Below, one piece after another: positions 7,396 through 16,329 of a stretch of 64,000 nucleotides of DNA; position 1 is the stretch's first letter, and each line of letters opens with the position of its first letter. The notes below the pieces were generated by a model. That model did no database searches, was not told the DNA's origin, and worked only from the letters and a program-made list of their open reading frames with translations. A program made the position numbers and the translations under genes. The stretch comes from Kribbella pratensis (GTDB lineage Bacteria; Actinomycetota; Actinomycetes; Propionibacteriales; Kribbellaceae), in NCBI RefSeq assembly GCF_004365355.1, contig NZ_SODP01000004.1, forward strand, positions 590,266 to 654,265. The letters run 5' to 3'.

Positions 7396-9255
7396 GTGAG
7401 CCACTACAAGTCGAATCTGCGGGACATCGAGTTCAACCTGCTCGAGGTATTGGGCCGCGGTGACGTCCTAGGTCAGGGCCCGTACGCCGACATGGACGTC
7501 GACACCGCCCGTGAGGTGCTCGCGGAGGTCGACCGGCTGGCCAAGCACGAGCTGGCCGAGTCGTTCGCGGAGGCCGACCGGAACCCGCCGGTCTTCGACC
7601 CGGACGCGCACGAGGTCCGGATGCCCGAGGCGTTCAAGAAGAGCTACCACGCCTACATGGACGCCGAGTGGTTCAAGCTCGAGCTGCCCGCCGAGCTCGG
7701 TGGCCAGCCGACGCCGCCGTCGCTGCGCTGGGCCGCCGCTGAGCTGGTGCTCGGCGCCAACCCGCCGGTCCACATGTACGCCGCCGGCCCGAACTTCGCG
7801 CACGTGCTCTGGCGCAACGGCGTCGACCGTGACAAGAAGATCGCGCACCACATCATCGAGCGCGGCTGGGGCGCGACCATGGTGCTGACCGAGCCGGACG
7901 CCGGCTCCGACGTCGGTGCCGGCCGCACCAAGGCCACGCTGCAGGAGGACGGCAGCTGGCACCTCGAGGGTGTCAAGCGGTTCATCACCTCGGGCGAGCA
8001 CGACCTGACCGAGAACATCATCCACCTGGTTCTCGCGCGGCCGCAGGGCATCGAAGGCGTCGGCGGCCCGGGTACGAAGGGCCTGAGCCTGTTCGTGGTC
8101 CCGAAGTACGACTTCGACCTCGAGACCGGTGAGCTGACGGGCGAGCGCAACGGCGCCTTCGTCACGAACGTCGAGAAGAAGATGGGCATCAAGGTCTCCA
8201 CGACCTGCGAGATCACCTTCGGCGATGGCGTGCCCGCGAAGGGCTGGCTGCTGGGTGAGGTGCACGACGGCATCGCGCAGATGTTCCAGGTCATCGAGTA
8301 CGCACGGATGATGGTCGGCACCAAGGCGATCGCCACCCTGTCCACCGGCTACCTGAACGCGCTCGAATACGCCAAGGAGCGGGTGCAGGGCGCCGACCTG
8401 ACCCAGCCGGCCAAGGACGCGCCGCGGGTCACGATCACGCACCACCCCGACGTACGGCGTTCGCTGATGACGCAGAAGGCGTACGCCGAGGCGCTGCGGG
8501 CGCTGGTGCTGTTCACGGCGACGTACCAGGACCGGGCGGAGCAGGCGCGATACGCGGGTGAGCACGACGACCTCGCCGAGCGGGTCAACGACCTGCTGCT
8601 GCCGCTGGTCAAGGGCTACGGCTCGGAGAAGTCGTGGACGCTGCTCGGCACCGAGTCGCTGCAGACGTTCGGCGGATCCGGCTTCCTGCAGGACTACCCG
8701 ATCGAGCAGTACGTGCGGGACGCGAAGATCGACACGCTCTACGAAGGCACGACGGCCATCCAGGGCCAGGACCTGTTCTTCCGCAAGATCATCAAGGACC
8801 AGGGCAAGGCGCTCGGTCACCTGGCCGAGCAGGTGCAGGCGTTCGTCGCCTCCGAAGCCGGCAACGGCCGGCTGAAGGAGGAGCGCGGACTGCTCGCCAA
8901 GGGCCTCGAGGACACCCAGAAGATCCTGGGCATCATGGGGCAGGCCCTGATGGCCAGCAACCCGCAGGCGGAGAACGGCGACCCGCGCAACATCTACAAG
9001 GTCGGCCTGAACACCTCGCGGCTGCTGTTCGTCCTCGGCGACGTGGTCTGCTCGTGGCTGATGCTCCGCCAGGCGGAGGTCGCGCTGGAGCGGCTGGGCG
9101 GCGAGCTTTCCCCTGCTGACCAGGACTTTTACACCGGCAAGGTGGCGGCGGCCCAGTGGTTCGTCCGCAGCACGATGCCGTCGGTCCGGGCCGAGCGGGT
9201 CAAGGCCGAGCTCACCGACCTCGACGTGATGGACCTCCCGGAGTCCGCCTTCTGA
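7396..9255 (+). CDS. Acyl-CoA dehydrogenase, large FadE type
   Basis: This 619-aa protein has the flavin/substrate signature [19 protein letters not shown] and [12 protein letters not shown], and the C-terminal [33 protein letters not shown] that carries the base region. It matches the large FadE5-like dehydrogenases of mycobacteria, longer than the usual 380-400 aa enzymes through N- and C-terminal extensions. It oxidises acyl-CoA to trans-2-enoyl-CoA with FAD in beta-oxidation. The GTG start has GGGGAG 5 nt upstream. It stands alone with its own operators and a downstream hairpin, so it is probably monocistronic. Confidence 0.92.
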   Translation: MSHYKSNLRDIEFNLLEVLGRGDVLGQGPYADMDVDTAREVLAEVDRLAKHELAESFAEADRNPPVFDPDAHEVRMPEAFKKSYHAYMDAEWFKLELPAELGGQPTPPSLRWAAAELVLGANPPVHMYAAGPNFAHVLWRNGVDRDKKIAHHIIERGWGATMVLTEPDAGSDVGAGRTKATLQEDGSWHLEGVKRFITSGEHDLTENIIHLVLARPQGIEGVGGPGTKGLSLFVVPKYDFDLETGELTGERNGAFVTNVEKKMGIKVSTTCEITFGDGVPAKGWLLGEVHDGIAQMFQVIEYARMMVGTKAIATLSTGYLNALEYAKERVQGADLTQPAKDAPRVTITHHPDVRRSLMTQKAYAEALRALVLFTATYQDRAEQARYAGEHDDLAERVNDLLLPLVKGYGSEKSWTLLGTESLQTFGGSGFLQDYPIEQYVRDAKIDTLYEGTTAIQGQDLFFRKIIKDQGKALGHLAEQVQAFVASEAGNGRLKEERGLLAKGLEDTQKILGIMGQALMASNPQAENGDPRNIYKVGLNTSRLLFVLGDVVCSWLMLRQAEVALERLGGELSPADQDFYTGKVAAAQWFVRSTMPSVRAERVKAELTDLDVMDLPESAF

Positions 9256-9260
9256 CAGCT

Positions 9261-9296
9261 CCTCCGGCTCGGGTGCTTGCGCGGTCGAGCCGGAGG
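9261..9296 (+). terminator. Hairpin after the acyl-CoA dehydrogenase gene
   Basis: CCTCCGGCTCG (9261-9271) pairs perfectly with CGAGCCGGAGG (9286-9296), 5 bp after the stop codon. There is no U tract, as is common in actinobacterial terminators. Two more hairpins follow before the next gene: 9307-9326 (GGGGCAGAT/ATCTGCCCC, 2-nt loop) and 9398-9429 (CCCTGGCT/AGCCAGGG). Confidence 0.65.
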
Positions 9297-9472
9297 GTTC
9301 CAACTCGGGGCAGATTCATCTGCCCCGGGATGCCCCGCGATCTGCCCTGTTGTAAAGCGGGGCGTTGTAGCAACGTTTCTGCCCTGCAACACCGTGACCC
9401 TGGCTTGGCTTCCCCTGTCCGAGCCAGGGTCGCGTCTATCTCGGGAACCGCGCGGGAGGATTCGGCGTCCGT

Positions 9473-10726
9473 GTGAGTGTGTCCAGATCCGGTCGTCGTA
9501 GGCTGTCCGCGATGTCCGCCCGACTCTTCTGCGCCGTGGTTGCGGCCCTGGCGTTCCTGCCGGTGCTCCCCGCGCAGGCCGATACCCCCGAGCTGCCCGA
9601 CCGCATCGCCGCGGCCTGGCGGACCGACCACCTGTCCGTGGACGAGCGACTGCGAGCGACGATGCCGGCGTCCGAGCTGGCCCGGATCCGTACTGCGATG
9701 CGGACCGCCGGTCTGCCGGTGTACGTCGCGCTCGTGCCGCAGTCGCCGTACCTCCGGGCGAGCGGCTACGACCTGCCGACGTTGCTGCACGCGCGCATCG
9801 GCGAGCCCGGCGTCTACATCGTCGCGGTTGTCTACGACACCTACTGGTCGGACCGCGCCGAGCTGTTCCGGCCGGCCGGGCTGCGTGGCCGGGACCTCTC
9901 CAGCGTTCGGGCCGACGACAAGCAGGACTCCGATCTCGTCGACGAGCGTCCGGCCCCACAGATCGTCCGGACGATCCAGCAGGCCTCCACGGCGTACGAC
10001 GGTCGTCCGCTGCCGCAGGTCCCGGCCGCTGATCTGGATCCGCGGCGCAGCGACGGCGGGCTCTCGGTGACCGACAAGGAGGATCGGTCCGCGTACGTCG
10101 GCCTCGGGGCCGGCGCGGTGATCGGGTTCGCGCTGGTCCTGTTCCTCGGGCTACGTCGCCGTCGGCCGGCCAAGCGGACGAAACGGCAACGCGCCGACGA
10201 GCCGCCGATCGACGCGTGGGACGTGGAGCTCAAGGCCGACGACAAGATCAAACAGGCCGAGCGCGCACTCGCGCGGCTCGACGAGCGCAACAACAAGTCG
10301 ACGAAGCAGCTCGACCAGCGCGATGACGCGTACCGCCGGCTGGATGCGGCGCGCAGACTGCGCGCGGATCAGCCGGAGGACCTGCTCGCGGCCGCCGGTG
10401 CGCTCGTCCTCGCGCGGCAGGCCGAGCGCGTGGCCTCGGGAGCTGCCGTGCAACCGCCGTGCTTCTTCAATCCGACGCACAATCCCGGAACGGCCACGGT
10501 CGACTGGGAGGACGAGGTCGAAGTACCCGCATGCCAGTCGTGTGCGAGCGTCATCCGGCGCGGCCGGACGCCGACCGGGTTGCGGGTGTGGAGCAAGTCC
10601 GGGCTGCTCGGTCACGACCGCAAGCAGGTGCCGTACTGGACGCTCGATCCGGAGGACAACCCGATGGTCGCGACCGGCTTCGGCGCGCTGTCCGACGACC
10701 TGCCCGAACGGATCGCAGTCCGATGA
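9473..10726 (+). CDS. Membrane protein with ectodomain, one TM and cytoplasmic metal-site domain (paralogue 1 of 3)
   Basis: This 417-aa protein has a signal peptide (to about AQA, residue 36), an extracytoplasmic alpha/beta-like region (RTAMRTAGLPVYVALVP, GEPGVYIVAVV), one TM at about 207-227, then a Lys/Arg-rich charged helix and a C-terminal domain. That domain has C330-x5-H336 (CFFNPTH) and C354-x2-C357 (CQSC), a probable zinc site. The ectodomain vaguely recalls TPM-domain proteins. Function unknown. Its stop overlaps the next paralogue's start (ATGA). GTG 9473 has GGGAGGA upstream at a long spacing; ATG 9512 is an alternative start that still keeps the signal peptide. Confidence 0.8.
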   Translation: MSVSRSGRRRLSAMSARLFCAVVAALAFLPVLPAQADTPELPDRIAAAWRTDHLSVDERLRATMPASELARIRTAMRTAGLPVYVALVPQSPYLRASGYDLPTLLHARIGEPGVYIVAVVYDTYWSDRAELFRPAGLRGRDLSSVRADDKQDSDLVDERPAPQIVRTIQQASTAYDGRPLPQVPAADLDPRRSDGGLSVTDKEDRSAYVGLGAGAVIGFALVLFLGLRRRRPAKRTKRQRADEPPIDAWDVELKADDKIKQAERALARLDERNNKSTKQLDQRDDAYRRLDAARRLRADQPEDLLAAAGALVLARQAERVASGAAVQPPCFFNPTHNPGTATVDWEDEVEVPACQSCASVIRRGRTPTGLRVWSKSGLLGHDRKQVPYWTLDPEDNPMVATGFGALSDDLPERIAVR

Positions 10727-11391
10727 GGCGCCTCGTTCTGTTGCTGCTGGCCACTGCCTTCGCCCTGACCGGGACCGCCTGGGCGGCCTTGACCGGGACG
10801 GCCTGGGCGGCCACGCCCGCCGATCCCCGGATCGCCGCGGCCACCGCCGCCTGGACGAAGCAGGGGCTGTACGTCGATCCCGACTTCACCTCGATTGCTG
10901 ATGGCAACGAGATGCTGCGGGTGATCTCGTCGGCGAAGATGCCGGTCTTCGTTGCCGTCGTACCGACCGGCGAATGGTTCCCGGAGAAGGGCGACGCGGA
11001 TCTCCTCGCCGGCCGGCTGGCCGCCGCGAACGGGAAGCCGGGCGTGTACGTCGTGATGGACGGCGACACGACGTACGGCGTGGCGCATCAGCTCGCGGCG
11101 TACGCGCCGGACAGCACCTGGCGGGAGAAGGACGAGACCCTGAGCGCGCAGCTGTCGAAGTACCTCGACAATGTCGAGCTGAACGCTCGCTACTCGCCCG
11201 AGCCGGCCCGGACCGAACCGGTGCCGACGGCGCCGGAGCGTTCGTACCCGGAGGAGAAGTTCACTGTCGGCAAGGCGATCGGGAACGGTCTCGGCGGTGG
11301 TGTGCTCGGGATGATCGGCGGCGGGATCCTCGCCGGAATCGTGTTGATCGTGGCGGCGATCGCCGCCCGGCGTCGGAAGGGAAGCGCGTGA
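10723..11391 (+). CDS. Short membrane-anchored paralogue without the metal-site domain (paralogue 2 of 3)
   Basis: This 222-aa protein has a signal peptide, the same extracytoplasmic region (PVFVAVVPTGEWF, GKPGVYVVMDGDTTYG), and a C-terminal TM (GGGVLGMIGGGILAGIVLIVAAIAA) ending in a short basic tail RRRKGSA. It lacks the cytoplasmic helix and C/H-C-C domain of its two neighbours. The signal peptide carries a 24-bp tandem duplication (10765-10788 and 10789-10812) giving ALTGTAWA twice. ATG 10723 overlaps the previous stop, and its own stop overlaps the next GTG, so the three are one coupled operon. Confidence 0.8.
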   Translation: MRRLVLLLLATAFALTGTAWAALTGTAWAATPADPRIAAATAAWTKQGLYVDPDFTSIADGNEMLRVISSAKMPVFVAVVPTGEWFPEKGDADLLAGRLAAANGKPGVYVVMDGDTTYGVAHQLAAYAPDSTWREKDETLSAQLSKYLDNVELNARYSPEPARTEPVPTAPERSYPEEKFTVGKAIGNGLGGGVLGMIGGGILAGIVLIVAAIAARRRKGSA

Positions 11392-12605
11392 AGGGCCTCT
11401 TGAGCTGCTTGGCGGCTTTGGTGTTGTTGGTCGCGGTCCCGGCTGAGGCCGACGCGGATGCGGCGCGGACGCCGGCGGAACGGGCTCGGGAGATCGCGAC
11501 CGCGTTGACCAAGGATCCGCTGTACATCGATCCGGCGTACGCGTCGGCGCTGCCGGAGAAGCTGCGGGCCGACGTACGGACGAAGGCCAAGGCGGTCGGG
11601 TACCCGATCTACACGATCATCCTGCCGCTGACGCCGAGCGACGAGTTCCAGGGCGAGGAGAGCACCGTGCTCACCCTGGTGATGGACGCTTTGCGCAAGC
11701 CGGGGTTGTACGTCGTGGTCGACGGCGGCGACCGCTTCCCGTGGTACGAGGCGCGCGACGTACCGCAGGTCAGCGAGGACAAACTGCAGGCGGCGCGCGA
11801 ACGTGCGCTGGACGACGAAGGGTACGACGCCGGGCCGACCGAGGTCCTGGCCCGGATGTACGAGCTGCTCGCGGCGCCGGGGATCCCTTCGACCACGCCC
11901 CGTGCGACCACGCCGGGCAGCCCCTCCGACGCTTCCGACTCGGACTCGGGTGGGCATGGCTGGGTCGTTGCGCTGTCGATCGTCGGCGGGCTCGTCGTAC
12001 TGATTCTGCTCGGTTTGGTGATCGGGCTGCGGCGACGCGCGCCTCAGCGGGAGAAGGCCTTCCGCATCCCGCCGCACGTGGCCGCGACGGTCGCGGCCGA
12101 GCGGCGCCGGCGACTGGAACGGGACACGACGGCTGAGCTGACCACGCTCGGCACGAAGCTCGCCGCCCTGCCCACGACCGACGGGCCAGGTCTGGTGCAT
12201 CAGCAGGCGGCGCTCGACGATCACGCGGCGGCCGGGAAGGTTCTGGACTCGTCCACGTCGTTGGTGGACCTGGTCGGCGCGATGGTGCTCCTCGACAAGG
12301 CTCGCCGGGAGTACGACGTCGCGGTGACGGGCCGGCCGGACGCCGTACCGGATCTGTGTGCCTTCAACCCGCTGCACGGTCGGTCGGCCGGCAAGCCCAC
12401 CCAGGTAGAAGCCGACGGCACCACGCTCACGCTCCCCCTCTGCGCCGACTGTCGCCGAGCCCTCAAACGCGGCACTGCACCGGCGTCGCTCCCCGGCGAC
12501 GCCGGCCCCTACTGGTACGACGACACCCTCTGGGCCCGCACCTTCTACGGCACCACCGGCGAGGACCTGGCCGAGTCCGTCTCGCGAGGCGAGCTACACC
12601 GCTAA
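11388..12605 (+). CDS. Membrane protein with ectodomain, one TM and cytoplasmic metal-site domain (paralogue 3 of 3)
   Basis: This 405-aa protein starts at GTG 11388. It has a signal peptide (LSCLAALVLLVAVPAEADA), the shared ectodomain (AVGYPIYTIILP, KPGLYVVVDGGDRF), a Ser/Thr/Pro-rich linker (165-190), a TM at about 191-213 and a cytoplasmic helix. The C-terminal domain keeps C324-x5-H330 (CAFNPLH) and C352-x2-C355 (CADC), then RGTAPASL and GPYWYDD, which align with RGRTPTGL and VPYWTLD of paralogue 1. The conservation of four putative ligands in two diverged copies supports a real metal-binding domain. Role unknown; envelope sensing or proteolytic-complex scaffolding are guesses. Confidence 0.8.
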   Translation: MKGLLSCLAALVLLVAVPAEADADAARTPAERAREIATALTKDPLYIDPAYASALPEKLRADVRTKAKAVGYPIYTIILPLTPSDEFQGEESTVLTLVMDALRKPGLYVVVDGGDRFPWYEARDVPQVSEDKLQAARERALDDEGYDAGPTEVLARMYELLAAPGIPSTTPRATTPGSPSDASDSDSGGHGWVVALSIVGGLVVLILLGLVIGLRRRAPQREKAFRIPPHVAATVAAERRRRLERDTTAELTTLGTKLAALPTTDGPGLVHQQAALDDHAAAGKVLDSSTSLVDLVGAMVLLDKARREYDVAVTGRPDAVPDLCAFNPLHGRSAGKPTQVEADGTTLTLPLCADCRRALKRGTAPASLPGDAGPYWYDDTLWARTFYGTTGEDLAESVSRGELHR

Positions 12606-12617
12606 CCCCCCGGTGGT

Positions 12618-13388
12618 TTACCGTGCGTGGAGCTCGATGTCGCCCGAGGTCGTCGTGGCGGTGAGGCTGTGGGAGGCGTCGGCGGAGTTGCCGAGTGAGT
12701 TCTCGACGTCACCGGTGCGGGACTCCGTGGAGACCTTGTAGTCGCCGCCAGGCGCGGTGATCTCGATGTCGCCGCTCGTCCCCTTCACGCGGACATCGTT
12801 GGCCTCGGCGAGTTGGAGTTCGATGTCGCCGGACGAGGTCTCGACGTCGACCGGGCCGCCCTTCAGGCCGGCGGCCTCGATGTCGCCCGAGTTCGCCTTC
12901 ACATCCAGCTTGCCGGTGAGGTCGCTGACGGACACATCGCCGGATGTCAGGTCCAGGTTCAGATCGCCGTTGATCTCGCGGAGTGTGACCTCGCCGGAGC
13001 GGGACTTCACGTCGACGCCGGCAACGCCGCTCAGCTCGAGGTCGCCGCTGCCGTTCTCACCGGTGATCTTTGTTCCCCGCGGGACGGTGACTTCGAAGTC
13101 GGCGCTGCATTGCCAGCCGCAATCGCCGTCGAGTTTGAGGACGCCGTCCTTCACGGAGTACGCGTCGCCGTGCTTGAAGAACCAGTACTTGCGCTGCTCC
13201 TGGACGGTGGTGGTGTCGTCGTCGGACACGTTGATCGTGATGTCGGAGTGTCCGGCGGCGAGCTGCACCGTGGTGATCTTGTCGTCGACCTTGTGCGTGT
13301 CGTCGGAGTCCTTGTCCCCGAACTGCCAGAACGCCAGCCCGGCCGCCACCACCAGCAGGATCACGCCGAGCTGCTTGTTCTCCGCCAT
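12618..13388 (-). CDS. DUF4097-type beta-strand-repeat protein, membrane anchored
   Basis: This 256-aa protein starts at ATG 13388, preceded by AAGAGGCGG. An N-terminal TM (LGVILLVVAAGLAFWQF) is followed by an exported region built of short repeats of the type SGDI/SGDV (SGEVTLREINGDL, SGDVSVSDLTGKL, SGDIEAAGL, SGDIELQL, SGDIEITAP), expected to form a right-handed beta-solenoid (DUF4097/putative adhesin). Such proteins are often linked to envelope stress systems. Two cysteines (GDCGWQCSAD) may form a disulfide. It converges on the three-paralogue operon with a 12-bp gap. Confidence 0.82.
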   Translation of the reverse strand: MAENKQLGVILLVVAAGLAFWQFGDKDSDDTHKVDDKITTVQLAAGHSDITINVSDDDTTTVQEQRKYWFFKHGDAYSVKDGVLKLDGDCGWQCSADFEVTVPRGTKITGENGSGDLELSGVAGVDVKSRSGEVTLREINGDLNLDLTSGDVSVSDLTGKLDVKANSGDIEAAGLKGGPVDVETSSGDIELQLAEANDVRVKGTSGDIEITAPGGDYKVSTESRTGDVENSLGNSADASHSLTATTTSGDIELHAR

Positions 13389-13514
13389 CGTCCGCCTCTT
13401 CTCGAGCCCACCCACGTTGTCGCATCGACAGTAGGTGGCGAGGCGTGCTCGCTGGATCAGGCAGATCCCCCGAGCTGTCCCTGAGCGTTCCTCAGGGACG
13501 ACCGGGAACTCCGC

Positions 13515-13763
13515 CTACTCCGTGATGTCGCGGTGGTGTTCCTCGACGACGCGGTACTCCTCTTCGACGGCCGGGTCGATGGCGTCGGTCGTCACGCGGC
13601 GGCGGCGGTTGGTGATGTAGAAGGAGAGCAGGATGCCGGCCAGACCGGCCAGCAGCAGGATGTAGCCGACCACTTGCAGGTTGACGGCGTCCCAGGTGTC
13701 GCGGACAGCGAACGCGAGCACGGCGCCGACCACCATCAGAAAGATCCCCACACCGATGCTCAT
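13515..13763 (-). CDS. Small two-TM membrane protein, DUF6458 type
   Basis: This 82-aa protein has two TM segments (IGVGIFLMVVGAVLAFAV and VVGYILLLAGLAGILLSFYI), a basic loop NRRRRV and an acidic, His-containing tail (EEEYRVVEEHHRDITE). The pattern fits the small actinobacterial DUF6458 family. Function unknown. It lies 127 bp upstream of the DUF4097 gene on the same strand and may be cotranscribed. Confidence 0.8.
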   Translation of the reverse strand: MSIGVGIFLMVVGAVLAFAVRDTWDAVNLQVVGYILLLAGLAGILLSFYITNRRRRVTTDAIDPAVEEEYRVVEEHHRDITE

Positions 13764-13820
13764 CGACGTCCTCGCTTCGCTCCGGGCGCCGATGAGACAC
13801 GTGGCGCACTGTGCTTGATG

Positions 13821-13843
13821 ATGAGCTCGCTTCGCTCGCTCAT
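13821..13843. repeat. REP-like GCTTCGCTCGCT palindromic motif
   Basis: ATGAGC and GCTCAT flank CGCTTCGCTC here. Similar CGCTTCGCTCC and CTCGTCGCTCCGCTC tracts lie at 13772-13784 and inside the 27.95 kb hairpin, suggesting a dispersed extragenic motif. Only a short motif; evidence is modest. Confidence 0.4.
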
Positions 13844-13908
13844 GTGAGTCTCCCAGTGAGTCGTCCTACTTCGTCAAAGCTACCTCCCTGTACCCACACA
13901 AGAAACAG

Positions 13909-14445
13909 CTAACTGACGGAAGACCGGCGGGCAGTGCCGCGATACAGAGCCAAATGCCCCCCGAGGAACCCCGCACCCGCCATCACCAAGTTCCCGGCCA
14001 TCGCAAGCTTCGTGCCCAGGCCGTGCCTCCCGCGCAGTCGCGCCACGAGCGAGCCGGCGAACAGGAACGTCGCGGTGTCCGCGCCGAGCGCGTGGACTGC
14101 CCCGATCCTCCGTTCCTCGCCCGACAGTTCCGCCCAGTCGCCCGCGCCCGCGAGAGCCGTCGGCAGGGACGCGAGCAGCCCGAACCCGGCCAGGAGCGTC
14201 GCCCCGCGACGCGACTGGGACCCACCCGCGAGATCGAGAAGCGACGTACCGAGCCAGCACCCGGTGGTCACATCGGTGAGCGATGGGTGCAACGAATGAC
14301 CGAGTACGTCGGTGTGCAGCGGACTGTCTCGCACCCAGTCGATCAGCGGTTGGTAGGCCAGCTCCTGCGCACGGGCCAGCCGCTCGGAAAGCGGGCTTTC
14401 GCCGACCGCGTGAACTGCGCGCTGCGGCAGGGATCTGGACGCCAC
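13909..14445 (-). CDS. DUF2231-type membrane protein
   Basis: The 178-aa reading starts at GTG 14445; the longer open frame to 14589 has no likely start and is antisense to the neighbour. The DUF2231 signature is clear: DVLGHSLHPSLTDVTTGCWLGTSLLDL, with HALGADTATFLFAGSLVA and GHLALYR near the end. DUF2231 proteins are multi-TM, about four segments here, and some bind haem through the conserved His residues. Function not established. It ends without overlap and is transcribed in the same direction as the thioredoxin-NHL gene upstream. Confidence 0.8.
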   Translation of the reverse strand: MASRSLPQRAVHAVGESPLSERLARAQELAYQPLIDWVRDSPLHTDVLGHSLHPSLTDVTTGCWLGTSLLDLAGGSQSRRGATLLAGFGLLASLPTALAGAGDWAELSGEERRIGAVHALGADTATFLFAGSLVARLRGRHGLGTKLAMAGNLVMAGAGFLGGHLALYRGTARRSSVS

Positions 14446-14495
14446 GCTCTCACGGTACGTCCCGGCCGTCGGCCCGGGAAGCGCTCGGTGACCGG

Positions 14496-16274
14496 TTACT
14501 TGCCGCCGGAGAGCACCAACTCGACCCGGGCCGGGCCGTCGGGAGTGACGCGGATCGGCACCCCCCAGTCCTGCCGGTGCATGTGGCACGCCGGGAACTC
14601 CACCTCGGACGCGTCGTCGCAGGAGGCTGCCTGTACGGCGACGTGGAGGACGCCGGTGCCCGCGTGCGGGTCGATGACCAGGCGGCGTACGAGGTCGCTG
14701 GAGTCGCCGGCACCTTCGCGCAGGAGCGTGTCCGGGGTTGCCGACACCAGCAGACGGGTGGAAGGGCCGTAGCGGTCGTCGAGTTTCTGGCCGGGCGGCG
14801 GAGTGAACACGACTTCCAGGGTGACCTCGCCGGCGGCCACGTCCATCGGCGGGCGCTGGGTCTGCGTGCTGAACTCGTCAGCGGTGGCGGACGCTCCCAA
14901 AGGCACCCGGGTGAGGCGATGGGCCGCCGACTCGACGACGACCAGTTCGTTGCCCACGACAACCGCACCGCTGGGCTCGGCCAGACCGGTCGCCATCGTC
15001 TCCACGACCTCGGTGCGCGGGTCATAGCGGCGTACGGCGCCGTTGTAGGTGTCGGCGATCGCTATCGACCCGTCGGGAAGAACGGTCACGCCGAGCGGGT
15101 GCTGCAGCAGGGCCTCGCTCGCCTTCCCGTCCCGCAGGCCGAAGTCGAACAGCCCGGTCCCGACGGCAGTGTGCACCTCGGTGTCGATCCATCGCAGCGC
15201 AGAGATCTCGGAGTCGGCCAGCCACAGCCGATCGCCATCCGCCGCCAGTCCGCTGGTCTGCGCGAACCACGCGTCCGCCAGCGGCCCGTCCTTCAAGCCT
15301 TCGTTGGTAGTACCCGCAGCAACCTCAGTCACACCGGTGAACGGATCGAACGTCCACAGCTGATGTACGCCGGCCATCGCGATCCACACCTTGTCGCCCC
15401 ACCACGCCACGTCCCAGGGCGAGCTGAGTACGTCGGTGCCGTCGCCATCCATCCACTGCTTGCCCGTGCCAACCAATGTCCGCACCTGACCATCCGCCAA
15501 CGAGATTCCCCGCAGTGCATGGTTGACGGTGTCCGCGACGACCACGTCGTACCCGAGACGACCGGCGACGTCGGGCGGAAGAACCACGAGCCCGTTCGGC
15601 TCCGAGAACGACGCTTCATCAGCGGAGCCGTCCGTGAAGCCACGCCGGCCGGTCCCGATCCGGCGTACGACGGTGGTCGCGTCGGCGGCGAGCTCGACGA
15701 TGCTGTGGTTTCCGGCATCCGCGACGAGCAACCCGTTGTCCAGAGCAACGACCTTCGCCGGGAAGCGGAGATCGGTGGGCTCGGCAACAGGTGCGACGTA
15801 CGGCGACTTGCCGCGGGTCAGCGTCCCCGCCTGCTCGTGCTGCACAATCAGCTCGGCCAGCAGCGCGTCCAAAGCGTGCGCGTGCCCCTCGCCGGAGTAC
15901 TGCGCGACGATGTATCCGTTCGGATCGACCAGCACGAGCGTGGGCCAGGCGCGGGCGGTGTAGTTCTGCCAGGTGATCAACTCCGGGTCGTCCAGCACCG
16001 GATGACCCACCTCGTACCGCTCGACAGCGGCCCGGACCGCGGCCTCTTCGCCCTCGTGCGCGAACTTGGGCGAGTGCACGCCGACGATCACCAGCGCATC
16101 GCCGTACTTCTCCTCCAACGGCCGCAACTCGTCCAGCACGTGCAGGCAGTTGATGCAGCAGAACGCCCAGAAGTCCAGCAACAGGAAGCGCCCCCGGAAG
16201 TCAGCGAGCGACAGCTCCTGACCACCAGTGTTCAACCAACCCCGACCCCGCAACTCCGGCGCACGCACATGCAT
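14496..16274 (-). CDS. Thioredoxin-like protein with NHL beta-propeller (NHLRC2 type)
   Basis: This 592-aa protein starts with a thioredoxin/TlpA-like domain (residues 20-150): FLLLDFWAFCCINCLHVL carries CxxC as C-I-N-C preceded by an extra Cys, and the cis-Pro is ARAWPTLVLVD. Residues 160-470 hold NHL repeats (PAKVVALDNGLLVADAGNHSIVEL, FSEPNGLVVL, HPLGVTVLPDGSIAIADTYNGAVRRYDP), and a C-terminal beta domain follows. There is no signal peptide, so it is probably cytoplasmic. The architecture matches human NHLRC2 and bacterial relatives; the redox substrate is unknown. Confidence 0.9.
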   Translation of the reverse strand: MHVRAPELRGRGWLNTGGQELSLADFRGRFLLLDFWAFCCINCLHVLDELRPLEEKYGDALVIVGVHSPKFAHEGEEAAVRAAVERYEVGHPVLDDPELITWQNYTARAWPTLVLVDPNGYIVAQYSGEGHAHALDALLAELIVQHEQAGTLTRGKSPYVAPVAEPTDLRFPAKVVALDNGLLVADAGNHSIVELAADATTVVRRIGTGRRGFTDGSADEASFSEPNGLVVLPPDVAGRLGYDVVVADTVNHALRGISLADGQVRTLVGTGKQWMDGDGTDVLSSPWDVAWWGDKVWIAMAGVHQLWTFDPFTGVTEVAAGTTNEGLKDGPLADAWFAQTSGLAADGDRLWLADSEISALRWIDTEVHTAVGTGLFDFGLRDGKASEALLQHPLGVTVLPDGSIAIADTYNGAVRRYDPRTEVVETMATGLAEPSGAVVVGNELVVVESAAHRLTRVPLGASATADEFSTQTQRPPMDVAAGEVTLEVVFTPPPGQKLDDRYGPSTRLLVSATPDTLLREGAGDSSDLVRRLVIDPHAGTGVLHVAVQAASCDDASEVEFPACHMHRQDWGVPIRVTPDGPARVELVLSGGK

Positions 16275-16329
16275 GGCCCCATTGTCCGCCGCCGCTCAAC
16301 CCGATCCGCGCCGGGCCCGGCGGCTGAGA

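Noticed and set aside
7468-9303. A 611-codon minus-strand open frame opposite the acyl-CoA dehydrogenase
   Set aside because: Composition is low complexity (Val/Arg/Leu runs) from third-position GC of the real gene; no ribosome site or motif.
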